Source of the DNA: CBFGTV01 sp965652145
Lineage (GTDB): Bacteria > Bacillota > Clostridia > Peptostreptococcales > Natronincolaceae
Assembly (NCBI GenBank): GCA_965652145.1
Contig: CBFGTV010000125.1
Span: 1-6,063, forward strand
Direction of reading: 5' to 3'
Length of the DNA stretch: 6,063 bases
The notes below the pieces were generated by a model. The model had not been told where the DNA came from. It was given only the letters and a program-made list of their open reading frames with translations, and did not search any database. The translations under genes were made by a program, and so were the position numbers. Of the stretch, positions 1 through 5,597 are shown one piece after another (position 1 is the stretch's first letter; every line of letters starts with the position of its first letter).

Positions 1-1590
1 AGAGGAGGAAACCCCTCCAGTTTGAAGTGGGAGATATCGTATATCTGAAAGTATGGTTGCCACATAAAAGGCACCAATGACCGAAATTAACGAGGTAACG
101 ATGACTCCCTTCAATACAGGTAGTATGGTCTTTTTCCAATCCCCCTTGTCCTCATTTTCCAGGAGCCTATGGGTTTCCTGACAGAAATAGGCCATACTCA
201 AGGAGGCAAAAATGATTGAAGCCGCCAATGCCAATATTTTGTCTGCCAGAGATGGCATAACCAATATCATGGCAGGTACCCCCAACAGGCAAAGGGCCAA
301 TAAAATCAGTATTTGTTTATCTTTAAGCCCAAGAAGCAAGTGAAGCAGCAGTACGCCGGCGGCGGCTATTCCCCACCCCAGCAGGGTATAGTGTCTTACC
401 CTGATTTTGGGAACCTCAAAGGTACTACTTTCCCCTAAGGTCAAACCATGCTCGGCAATCCTCTCTTCAAAATGATTCAACATAATTGAATATTCCTCTG
501 CCTCTGTAACATAACGATAATTGTCGTATTTAAAGGGCTTTAAATAAATCAGCCGAATATTTCTTTCTGTTACAGCTCGATACAGGGTATTTTCTATTTC
601 TTCGGCACCGTCATAGCCAGCATATTGGAAGCGTTCCTGTACATACTTTTGCAGAGAATAAATTCTGACGGCATTATACGATACGGCGTCGGCTAAAAGG
701 TTAATGCCTTCCTGCTCCATATGCTGACGCTGTACTCCAGTTTCAATCAAACCGACTTTGATTTTTTCATTTCGCATATGCTCTGCCACGGGATCTAAAT
801 GTTCAGGGTATCCCATTACCTGATGGCCGTCGAAAATATATACCGGCGGGTCAATTCCATAGGCTTCATATTCTGCCAGGGTGGCATTAATATGCTTTTC
901 AGTGGACCAATCACCATAGCTATAGGGCCTTGCCATGACTGCTAGGCCATTTTCTTGAATTATGGCCACCTTTTCGGGGTCAAGGCCCAGGCCCAGCCGG
1001 GTCAGCTTGGAGGATTCCAGCCTTGATTCACTGACAAAGGCCTTGCCTGAGGTTTCCATTAAGCTTTGATTCTCAATAAATAATGCATCATACAGGGTAC
1101 CCTTAATGACAATAACGTAGTCATCCTGACCCTGAAACAACTCAAAGCGGTCCTCTGGATAACGCTCCTTTAATCCCTTGGCAATAAAGTCATATAATTC
1201 TTCTGAATCGGTATATGCTACTACATCATAGGGATTCACTTTCTCAGGATCAACAGAATTAACAAAGGCCTCCGGGTATTCCTCGTCCCAATTCAGCTCC
1301 TTCACCAGGTTTCCCATCATTGTTACGGTTAAGGGCTTTCCCTCCTCCACCATGGAGCTTAGGGATTCTTCCCTTAAGGCCACATACTGAATTCCTTCCT
1401 TGCTAAAGTAGTTGAACCACCATGACAGGGGTTGCTCTGATTGTCTGGCCATCTCTGCAAACTCGTAGTAGTCCAGAACAACTTCAACACTTTTGTTATC
1501 GCCTTCTATTCTTCCTCTGCCCACCAGTAATGAGCCCATAACCAGAAGGCTGACCAACATTACCACTAACAAAATTTTTATCCCCTTCAT
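1..1590 (-). CDS. DUF5693-type multi-pass membrane protein (3' end outside the window)
   Basis: Reading minus from ATG at 1588-1590 gives 530 codons with no stop to the left edge, so the C-terminus is missing. The start has AAAGGA at 1600-1605, nine bases upstream. Layout: a short basic N-terminus, a membrane segment or signal anchor at about residues 5-23, a large soluble and probably extracellular domain at about 25-398, then hydrophobic helices at about 400-421, 425-445, 452-470 and 490-513, with more expected beyond the edge. The soluble domain carries VGLIETGVQRQ (about 279-289) and AVRIYSLQKYVQERF (about 307-321), which I associate with the DUF5693 family; this is a recollection, not a search. 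No catalytic function is known to me. Genes of this family often precede csaB, the pyruvyl transferase that modifies the wall polymer bound by SLH domains; if csaB lies just beyond the edge, an envelope-polymer role is likely. It has its own putative promoter and lies 166 bp after the acyltransferase. Confidence 0.8.
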   Translation of the reverse strand, partial: MKGIKILLVVMLVSLLVMGSLLVGRGRIEGDNKSVEVVLDYYEFAEMARQSEQPLSWWFNYFSKEGIQYVALREESLSSMVEEGKPLTVTMMGNLVKELNWDEEYPEAFVNSVDPEKVNPYDVVAYTDSEELYDFIAKGLKERYPEDRFELFQGQDDYVIVIKGTLYDALFIENQSLMETSGKAFVSESRLESSKLTRLGLGLDPEKVAIIQENGLAVMARPYSYGDWSTEKHINATLAEYEAYGIDPPVYIFDGHQVMGYPEHLDPVAEHMRNEKIKVGLIETGVQRQHMEQEGINLLADAVSYNAVRIYSLQKYVQERFQYAGYDGAEEIENTLYRAVTERNIRLIYLKPFKYDNYRYVTEAEEYSIMLNHFEERIAEHGLTLGESSTFEVPKIRVRHYTLLGWGIAAAGVLLLHLLLGLKDKQILILLALCLLGVPAMILVMPSLADKILALAASIIFASLSMAYFCQETHRLLENEDKGDWKKTILPVLKGVIVTSLISVIGAFYVATILSDIRYLPLQTGGVSSS

Positions 1591-1649
1591 CGTGTCACAT
1601 CCTTTATGGTTTTTTATATCTTATCTTCTTTTCTATTGTTTACTTTATA

Positions 1650-1678
1650 AATATATTACTTATATTTAAGCCTGTAAA
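1650..1678 (-). promoter_or_regulatory. Putative SigA promoter of the DUF5693 gene
   Basis: On the minus strand, TTTACA (1673-1678) is followed after exactly 17 bp by TATATT (1650-1655). Each box differs by one base from the SigA consensus. The start codon lies about 60 bp downstream of the -10 box and has an AAAGGA ribosome-binding site. The surrounding 1591-1756 gap is very AT-rich, so a chance match is possible. No convincing terminator is visible in the gap after the acyltransferase stop codon, so read-through from that gene is also possible. Confidence 0.45.
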
Positions 1679-1728
1679 GATTTCTTTTTAATTTTGGCTA
1701 TTTTTTTCCACACGATTGACTTCTTTAC

Positions 1729-1746
1729 ATAGTTTGATATAGTTTG
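1729..1746. repeat. Short direct repeat ATAGTTTG, 10-bp period
   Basis: ATAGTTTG occurs at 1729-1736 and again at 1739-1746, exactly one helical turn apart, just past the stop codon of the acyltransferase gene and about 50-70 bp upstream of the putative -35 box of the DUF5693 gene. It could be a paired protein-binding site or chance in AT-rich DNA. Confidence 0.3.
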
Positions 1747-1756
1747 CTTAAACCTA

Positions 1757-2806
1757 TTAGGAATTTGCCATGGCCCGGGATTGAAATGTCTTTTTAAGGA
1801 AAGGCAGAATCAACCTTAAATAGATGAATTCCATCAGAAAAACACCACCATAGACAATCATCACGTTGAGCAAAAACCTTCTGGAAATGGATAGCAGCCC
1901 CAACCGGTTCAGCATCCCCTCTGACAGGTAAATAAAAAAAGGATGGCTCAGATAGGTGATAAAGCTGCATCGGGAAACAAACTGACCAACTGCCTTGATT
2001 TTTTCAGTAGCCCTTGGCACAATCAAGCTGCTGATTTGATAGCAGAAGCAGATGGATACAGTACAAAAAATAAACCACATTAAATCTACGTATACCACGT
2101 TAATGGGTCGTTCCATGGCATAGTAATAATAGAACTGACCTGCGTACAATAACGCGGCAGCCCCATAGGCCCCATAGACCAGTTTGGCATACTTTTTCAA
2201 CAGTACCTTGATTTCATCAAAATAATAGGCCCAATAGCAGCCAAAGCTAAAGAAGAAAATATAGTTTGTAAAAAAACGATCTGAGTACTGAATATTTAAA
2301 TAGTTTAAGGATATCAAATTAATGATGGCAGCAGCAATCAAAAGCACATGGGGATTAAATCGTTTAAAGGCGTGATAAAACAGCCCAAACAATAGATAAA
2401 ATTGTATAATAATCACCATGAAGTAAAAATGGTAGCTGATTCTGCCCAATAAAAGGCCATTGATCAGGAACTTTATATCAAATACATAGATTCCCCGGCC
2501 CACATAAAACAGATAGTAAAACAGACTCCACCCCAGGTAGGGGATTAAAACTGAATTTAACCGTTTTCTTAAAAAGCTGAAATATTGAAAGGGTCTGTTT
2601 TTGTAGCTATAAAAAAAGATCAGCCCACTTATAAAGATAAATACGGGCGAAGTAAACTTTAACCCCCGATTAATCAAGGTAAAGAGCGCCATGGCAAGGC
2701 TGTCCTTTCCCAGGGTATCGATGGGAATTGCAGATAAATGTACCATCACCACAGCCAATCCGGCCATTCCTCGTAAATAGGGTATCTCTTCAATTCTTTT
2801 TTTCAT
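1757..2806 (-). CDS. Acyltransferase-3 family membrane protein
   Basis: A 349-residue polytopic protein of the acyltransferase-3 superfamily (OafA/WecH type), which acylates, usually acetylates, carbohydrates of surface polymers. The N-terminus carries the family's Arg-X10-His motif (R12 and H23 in IPYLRGMAGLAVVMVHL), where the His is the proposed catalytic residue. About ten hydrophobic segments can be placed, near residues 12-29, 48-68, 85-104, 122-145, 153-170, 178-195, 208-228, 236-256, 275-297 and 308-337. The late segment with FITYLSHPFFIYL is also typical. There is no fused SGNH domain, so it is a minimal stand-alone enzyme of normal length. The acceptor cannot be told from sequence; neighbours with signal peptides or membrane segments fit an envelope substrate. 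The ribosome-binding site is weak (GGTG at 2812-2815, five bases before ATG). An intrinsic terminator lies just upstream and no good promoter is visible, so expression may be low or conditional. Confidence 0.9.
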   Translation of the reverse strand: MKKRIEEIPYLRGMAGLAVVMVHLSAIPIDTLGKDSLAMALFTLINRGLKFTSPVFIFISGLIFFYSYKNRPFQYFSFLRKRLNSVLIPYLGWSLFYYLFYVGRGIYVFDIKFLINGLLLGRISYHFYFMVIIIQFYLLFGLFYHAFKRFNPHVLLIAAAIINLISLNYLNIQYSDRFFTNYIFFFSFGCYWAYYFDEIKVLLKKYAKLVYGAYGAAALLYAGQFYYYYAMERPINVVYVDLMWFIFCTVSICFCYQISSLIVPRATEKIKAVGQFVSRCSFITYLSHPFFIYLSEGMLNRLGLLSISRRFLLNVMIVYGGVFLMEFIYLRLILPFLKKTFQSRAMANS

Positions 2807-2840
2807 CGCTTCACCAACTTCTATTCAATAGTTTTTCCAT

Positions 2841-2877
2841 AAAAAAGACTTCCTTTACTTCGTTCAGGGAAGTCTTT
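2841..2877 (-). terminator. Rho-independent terminator after the exported-protein gene
   Basis: On the minus strand AAAGACTTCC (2868-2877) pairs perfectly with GGAAGTCTTT (2844-2853) around a 14-base loop, and the run of T continues to 2841. The opposite strand lacks a comparable T-tract, so it works leftward. It lies 85 bp past the stop of the small exported-protein gene and only 34 bp before the acyltransferase start, so it may also act as an attenuator in the acyltransferase leader. ACTTC of the left arm has an alternative partner, GAAGT, inside the loop, which would give a smaller competing hairpin. Confidence 0.8.
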
Positions 2878-2895
2878 GTCGGGATAAAGCAGAGA

Positions 2896-2932
2896 CAAAT
2901 TTTCCAGGGGTCAGACGAAGGAAGGAAATTTG
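2896..2932. repeat. Imperfect inverted repeat upstream of the terminator
   Basis: CAAATTTTCC (2896-2905) and GGAAATTTG (2924-2932) form a 9-bp inverted repeat with one bulged T and an 18-base loop. It lies in the untranslated stretch between the exported-protein stop and the terminator. On the minus strand the loop-side segment TTCCTTCG could also pair with sequence in the terminator loop and its 3' arm. No function can be assigned from sequence. Confidence 0.45.
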
Positions 2933-2941
2933 CCTAGGGGT
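2897..2941. repeat. Two near-identical 15/16-bp direct repeats
   Basis: AAATTTTCCAGGGGT (2897-2911) and AAATTTGCCTAGGGGT (2926-2941) match at 14 positions, with one substitution and one single-base gap. Their starts are 29 bp apart, close to three helical turns. They lie 120-30 bp upstream of the acyltransferase terminator-leader region and could be paired binding sites or the remains of a small duplication. Confidence 0.5.
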
Positions 2942-2961
2942 AATCCGTTAATTTAGGTGTA

Positions 2962-3447
2962 CTAGGGCTGCTGAATAGTATAACTGCCCCTTACCATAAA
3001 AAATGTATCGTTCTTTGCACGAACGCCTCTACCATCATCCCTTGGTATGATAATTAAATGGTTTGTAGGTATTGCTTCATCGGCCGTAATGTCTCTGGCC
3101 CCCGTTACATCGGCCAGTCCTCCCGATGGGCTGTCAATGGCCACTGCATCGCCGGAACGCAGAATAATTTCTGTTCCCTGGGCGCCAATTAATGCTTCAC
3201 CCTTTTTTAATTCCACAACAACCAATTCAGCCCCTTCTGGGGTACCCTCGCCTGTTTGAGGAGTTCCCTTTAACCGTTCGTCGACATAAAACTTTATTTG
3301 TTCCAGCTTTTGTTCAACAAAAGATAAGGTTACCAAAGGATCATCAGCAGTGCCAGGCTCCTTGGCGGCTGCATAAACCACTTGTCCAACCAATAGGACG
3401 ACTGTAAGGGCCAATAAACCTATGATCATTCCCTTTAACTTTTTCAT
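2962..3447 (-). CDS. Small exported protein of unknown function, conserved in Clostridia by recollection
   Basis: A 161-residue protein whose function I do not recognise. Residues 1-27 are a clear signal peptide: MKKLKGM, a hydrophobic core, then VYA before AAKEPGT, a fitting signal peptidase I site at about 26-28. No lipobox Cys is present, so it is secreted or loosely wall-bound rather than a lipoprotein. A DDPLVTLSFVEQKLEQIKFYVDE stretch is split here as DDPLVTLSF (35-43) followed by a short amphipathic helix to about residue 60. A Gly/Thr/Pro linker follows (61-72), then a beta-rich domain (74-160) with LKKGEALIGAQGTEIILRSG (80-99), IPRDDGRGVRA (134-144) and MVRGSYTI (151-158). I recall similar DPLVT and MVRGGYTI proteins in many Clostridia, always unnamed. 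The start is secure: AGGAGGT sits at 3454-3460, six bases before ATG. It appears monocistronic, with its own promoter, an operator-like dyad and a strong terminator. Confidence 0.88.
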   Translation of the reverse strand: MKKLKGMIIGLLALTVVLLVGQVVYAAAKEPGTADDPLVTLSFVEQKLEQIKFYVDERLKGTPQTGEGTPEGAELVVVELKKGEALIGAQGTEIILRSGDAVAIDSPSGGLADVTGARDITADEAIPTNHLIIIPRDDGRGVRAKNDTFFMVRGSYTIQQP

Positions 3448-3490
3448 TTGTCTACCTCCTGCCTTGGTCTTCTTGCCTTTGATCTTTATT

Positions 3491-3519
3491 ATTATACTAC
3501 ATATTCACAGTGAATTGAA
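3491..3519 (-). promoter_or_regulatory. Promoter of the exported-protein gene, with an operator-like dyad in the spacer
   Basis: The minus strand shows a perfect -10 box TATAAT (3491-3496) and, 17 bp upstream, a poor -35 box TTCAAT (3514-3519, three of six consensus positions). The spacer holds a perfect dyad, ATTCAC-A-GTGAAT (3503-3515), which partly overlaps the -35 box. A strong -10, weak -35 and a palindrome between them is a common design for a repressed or activator-dependent promoter. The start codon is about 44 bp downstream of the -10 box. Confidence 0.6.
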
Positions 3520-3540
3520 GTTGAAAATGACGGCAATCAT

Positions 3541-3573
3541 AACAAAAGACCTAAGAAATTCTTAAGCCTTGTT
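3541..3573 (-). terminator. Possible weak terminator hairpin after ndoA
   Basis: Starting within the ndoA stop codon, the minus strand can fold AACAAGG plus CTTAAG against CTTAGG plus TTTTGTT, with a 2-base bulge and G-U pairs. The 3' arm is U-rich (TCTTTTGTT) but no separate U-tract follows. The core TAAGAA-A-TTCTTA (3552-3564) is a perfect dyad. It is the only structure between ndoA and the next promoter, so it may end the ndoAI-ndoA transcript, inefficiently. Confidence 0.35.
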
Positions 3574-3922
3574 AAAAATCTATTAATCCTAAACTAATCA
3601 TCAACCCATCATTGATCTTTTCCATCATTTCTTCATCTATGTGTCCAATCTTTTCCTCCAATCGACGCTTGTCAATGGTTCGAATTTGTTCCAAGAGAAT
3701 AACCGAATCCTTCGGCAGCCCATAATCAGTTGCGGCAACCTCTATATGGGTCGGTAATTTGGCTTTATTGATTTGGGATGTGATGGCAGCAATAATGACC
3801 GTCGGGCTATACCGATTTCCAATGTCGTTTTGTATCACCAAGACAGGTCTTACTCCCCCCTGCTCTGAACCAATGACAGGGCTTAAATCCGCATAATAAA
3901 TGTCTCCTCTTTTAACATTCAC
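3572..3922 (-). CDS. ndoA: EndoA/MazF-family mRNA interferase toxin
   Basis: Sequence-specific endoribonuclease toxin; the B. subtilis homologue EndoA (MazF-bs) cuts mRNA at UACAU sites and is held inactive by EndoAI. The open frame continues upstream to 3973, but I place the start at GTG 3920-3922. That gives 116 residues starting MNVKRGDIYYADLSPV, the same length and register as B. subtilis EndoA. GGAG at 3933-3936 is ten bases upstream, and the antitoxin stop is separated from the GTG by one base, as expected for translational coupling. A GTG at 3929-3931 is a weaker alternative. With this start, the residues shown to be important in MazF-bs fall at the same numbers: Arg25 (in SEQGGVRPVLVIQND) and Thr48 (in IAAITSQ). 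The C-terminal ILLEQIRTIDKRRLEEKIG and ISLGLIDF are near-identical to the Bacillus protein. It looks intact. Confidence 0.95.
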   Translation of the reverse strand: MNVKRGDIYYADLSPVIGSEQGGVRPVLVIQNDIGNRYSPTVIIAAITSQINKAKLPTHIEVAATDYGLPKDSVILLEQIRTIDKRRLEEKIGHIDEEMMEKINDGLMISLGLIDF

Positions 3923-3923
3923 G

Positions 3924-4199
3924 CTATTCACACTCCGCCATTTTAACTTCGTATTTTTCCAACGAAGACACATCCAAGCTTAATCCTAGTTCTGCAAGGG
4001 ACAGATTAATGGTTGCCATTTCCTGATAGCCTTTTTTCATTTTCTCTCTTAGCTCAACCTTGGTTTTTTCACGAATGTATAAATGCATGGCCTTTCTGAT
4101 AAATTCACTACGATTCGTTTTTTCATTACAAACGATGTAATCAATTTCCTTTAACAGGCTGTCGGGTAGGCTTATCATAATCCGTTTTGAATCAGCCAT
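3924..4199 (-). CDS. ndoAI: EndoAI-type ribbon-helix-helix antitoxin
   Basis: Antitoxin partner of the downstream RNase. Residues 5-45 form a ribbon-helix-helix DNA-binding domain: strand KRIMISLP (5-12), helix around SLLKEIDYIVCNE (14-26), then NRSEFIRKAMHLYIREK (29-45). The segment MKKGYQEMATINLSLAE (54-70) corresponds to the B. subtilis EndoAI stretch RRGYMEMAKINL, in the C-terminal part that contacts the toxin. The tail after residue 70 (LGLSLDVSSLEKYEV) is not one I recognise. The length, 91 residues, is close to the Bacillus protein (93). The start is secure: AGGAGGT at 4205-4211, six bases before ATG. It precedes ndoA with a one-base gap, giving the usual antitoxin-first operon. Its DNA-binding domain makes autoregulation through the dyads upstream plausible, but this is inferred. 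Confidence 0.95.
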   Translation of the reverse strand: MADSKRIMISLPDSLLKEIDYIVCNEKTNRSEFIRKAMHLYIREKTKVELREKMKKGYQEMATINLSLAELGLSLDVSSLEKYEVKMAECE

Positions 4200-4245
4200 T
4201 TCGCACCTCCTAGAATTAATGAATGAAAAGATTTTTTGAAAGGAA

Positions 4246-4278
4246 AATACTATAAATGGTATACTTTATATTAGTATT
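4246..4278. promoter_or_regulatory. Dyad in the ndoAI leader
   Basis: AATACTA (4246-4252) and TAGTATT (4272-4278) are perfect 7-bp inverted arms around a 19-bp centre that includes the palindrome GTATAC (4259-4264). The element lies between the predicted transcription start and the ribosome-binding site of ndoAI, so it could be a second operator or an RNA hairpin in the leader. AT-rich composition raises the chance-match rate. Confidence 0.45.
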
Positions 4279-4291
4279 CTTATAGACGAGC

Positions 4292-4313
4292 AATATATAC
4301 CCAATTATATATT
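4292..4313. promoter_or_regulatory. Inverted repeat over the -10 box and start site of ndoAI-ndoA
   Basis: AATATATA (4292-4299) and TATATATT (4306-4313) are perfect 8-bp inverted arms separated by CCCAAT. The right arm contains nearly the whole -10 box (4304-4309) and the left arm covers the expected start site at about 4297. Position and symmetry suit an operator for the ribbon-helix-helix antitoxin EndoAI, which is an inference. The arms are pure A/T, so part of the symmetry may be compositional. Confidence 0.5.
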
Positions 4314-4332
4314 TTCATTTAAATTGTGTCAA
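4304..4332 (-). promoter_or_regulatory. Perfect-consensus SigA promoter of ndoAI-ndoA
   Basis: The minus strand reads TTGACA (4327-4332), a 17-bp spacer, then TATAAT (4304-4309): both boxes and the spacing are exact consensus. The transcript would start near 4297 and have a leader of roughly 98 bases before the ndoAI ATG, with AGGAGGT at its end. It separates toxin-antitoxin transcription from alr and predicts strong basal expression unless repressed. Confidence 0.85.
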
Positions 4333-4356
4333 TATAATGACTAAATTATACGCGAA

Positions 4357-4380
4357 GAGAAAAAAATAGCTTTTTTTCCC
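4357..4380 (-). terminator. Possible A/T-rich terminator hairpin after alr
   Basis: On the minus strand GGGAAAAAAA pairs with TTTTTTTCTC (10 bp, one G-U) around GCTA. It lies 43 bp after the alr stop and just before the ndoAI-ndoA promoter. The stem is mostly A-U and the U-run is in the 3' arm rather than after the stem, so it is not a classic terminator and read-through into ndoAI is likely. The structure is nearly symmetric and could act on either strand. Confidence 0.35.
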
Positions 4381-4421
4381 TTCCATGGCCAAGTCAGCCC
4401 CTTTAAAAAACGTGGACCTCC

Positions 4422-5588
4422 TTATTCTAACAAACTATCACGAACCTGTAAAAGGCTATTATTTTCCATGTAGAGCCGTGGTACCCTTCTTCCAATCATG
4501 CAGACAATCTCATAATTGATGGTTTGTAATTGATGGGCCAGCTCATCGACAGTATTTCCAATTTGAGGATCATCGCCAATAATGGTAACCACTTGTCCCA
4601 TTTCTACATCGAGCCCCGTAACATCCACCATCATTTGATCCATACAGATTCGCCCCACCACCGGAGCCTTTTTCCCTGCCACCAATACTTGGGAACGATT
4701 GGTGAAAAGCCGGGTAAAGCCATCGGCATAGCCTATGGGAAGGGTCATAATCTTTTGTCTTTCTTTGGTTCGGTAAATTAAACCATAGCTGATTCCCCGA
4801 CCTGGGGGCAGTTCCTTGACCTGGGCAGCCTTGGCCTTTAAGGTCATAACCTGCTTGAGCTTGACCCGTTCATGGTCAACTTCCTTTGAAGGATACATTC
4901 CGTAAAGCATGATTCCAGGTCTGACCATATCTAAGTTCATATCTGGCAAATCAATGATGGCAGCACTATTGGAGGCATGCTTGATGGGAATTGAAATTCC
5001 CTTTTGCTCTAATTGATCTATTATAGTCATAAAATGATTAAACTGTCGATAGGAATAGGTTTTATCTTTCTCGTCAGCCACTGCAAAATGAGTGTAGATT
5101 CCCTCCACCTCTAGGCCTGGAAGACAGCATACCTGCTCAATCCCTTGAATGCCTTCTTCCATGATAAAACCAAGGCGTGACATACCCGTATCTATTTTTA
5201 GATGTACCTTCAATTTTTGATTTATACTATCAGCCTGTTCTGAAAGATACCTCGCTTGCTCCATGGTATAGACTGTTTGAATCAAATTATATTGAAGGAG
5301 CATCTGCCAACATTCAACAGGAGTATAACCGAAAATCAGGATCGGCAGCTTCACCCCTACCCTTCTTAGTTGAATCCCTTCCGTCATGGTAGCCACTGCC
5401 AGCCGGTCTACCCCATGGTTGACCAGGGTGTTGATAATTTCCCTGGCGCCGTGGCCATAGGCATCGGCCTTGACGACGGCACAAACCAGGGTGTTTTTTT
5501 TAATGATTTTTTTCACTTCATTCAAATTATGCTTTAAATGATCAAGATTAATTTCTGCCCAGACGGGCCGTAAAAGCTGTTGTTCCAT
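4422..5588 (-). CDS. alr: Alanine racemase, PLP-dependent
   Basis: Interconverts L- and D-alanine in the cytoplasm, supplying D-Ala for peptidoglycan. It is full length at 388 residues. The N-terminal TIM barrel holds the PLP lysine K40 in CAVVKADAYGHGA, with Y44. KIDTGMSRLG (131-140) holds the Lys and Arg equivalent to K129 and R136-type active-site residues of the Geobacillus enzyme. MVRPGIMLYG holds R223, which contacts the pyridine nitrogen. The catalytic tyrosine of the C-terminal domain is Y268 in RGISYGLIYRT, and GRICMDQMMVD (312-322) is the usual substrate-entry motif. All expected catalytic residues are present. ATG at 5586-5588 has an AGGGGGAG site at 5593-5600, with tight spacing (4 bases). 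The gene follows the LolA-like gene by 33 bp, so they are probably co-transcribed. In C. difficile the equivalent gerS-linked racemase is alr2, and in B. subtilis the order is ydcC-alr-ndoAI-ndoA. Whether this is the housekeeping or a sporulation racemase cannot be decided here. Confidence 0.97.
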   Translation of the reverse strand: MEQQLLRPVWAEINLDHLKHNLNEVKKIIKKNTLVCAVVKADAYGHGAREIINTLVNHGVDRLAVATMTEGIQLRRVGVKLPILIFGYTPVECWQMLLQYNLIQTVYTMEQARYLSEQADSINQKLKVHLKIDTGMSRLGFIMEEGIQGIEQVCCLPGLEVEGIYTHFAVADEKDKTYSYRQFNHFMTIIDQLEQKGISIPIKHASNSAAIIDLPDMNLDMVRPGIMLYGMYPSKEVDHERVKLKQVMTLKAKAAQVKELPPGRGISYGLIYRTKERQKIMTLPIGYADGFTRLFTNRSQVLVAGKKAPVVGRICMDQMMVDVTGLDVEMGQVVTIIGDDPQIGNTVDELAHQLQTINYEIVCMIGRRVPRLYMENNSLLQVRDSLLE

Positions 5589-5597
5589 GATTCTCCC

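Noticed and set aside
2811..2840. Minus-strand leader peptide MEKLLNRSW before the acyltransferase
   Set aside because: Its ATG directly follows the terminator T-run without a ribosome-binding site; chance open frame.
2906..2916. AGGGGTCAGAC resembling the GGGGTCAGACCCC-type motifs found in some repeat elements
   Set aside because: Only half of the motif is present, with no matching inverted copy or transposase nearby, so a mobile-element remnant is not supported.
2728..2937. Plus-strand open frame of 69 codons
   Set aside because: It runs antisense through the acyltransferase start and the terminator hairpin, has low-complexity translation and no ribosome-binding site; it is a shadow.
3047..3407. 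Two overlapping plus-strand open frames of about 70 codons
   Set aside because: Both are antisense to the exported-protein gene, which has a signal peptide and a perfect ribosome-binding site; they lack start signals.
3923..3973. 17-residue N-terminal extension of the EndoA toxin
   Set aside because: The extension lies over the antitoxin's last codons and is absent from Bacillus EndoA; the GTG at 3922 gives the exact family length and conserved residue numbering.
4315..4386. Minus-strand micro-ORF of 23 codons (MEGKKSYFFLFAYNLVIILT...) between alr and ndoAI
   Set aside because: It looks like a small hydrophobic peptide, but the nearest purine-rich site is 11 bases away and it runs through the A/T hairpin and the -35 box of the ndoAI promoter, so those elements explain the sequence better.
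4530..5392. Plus-strand open frames inside alr (4530-4781 and 5177-5392)
   Set aside because: They are antisense to an intact alanine racemase with all catalytic residues and have no recognisable protein features.
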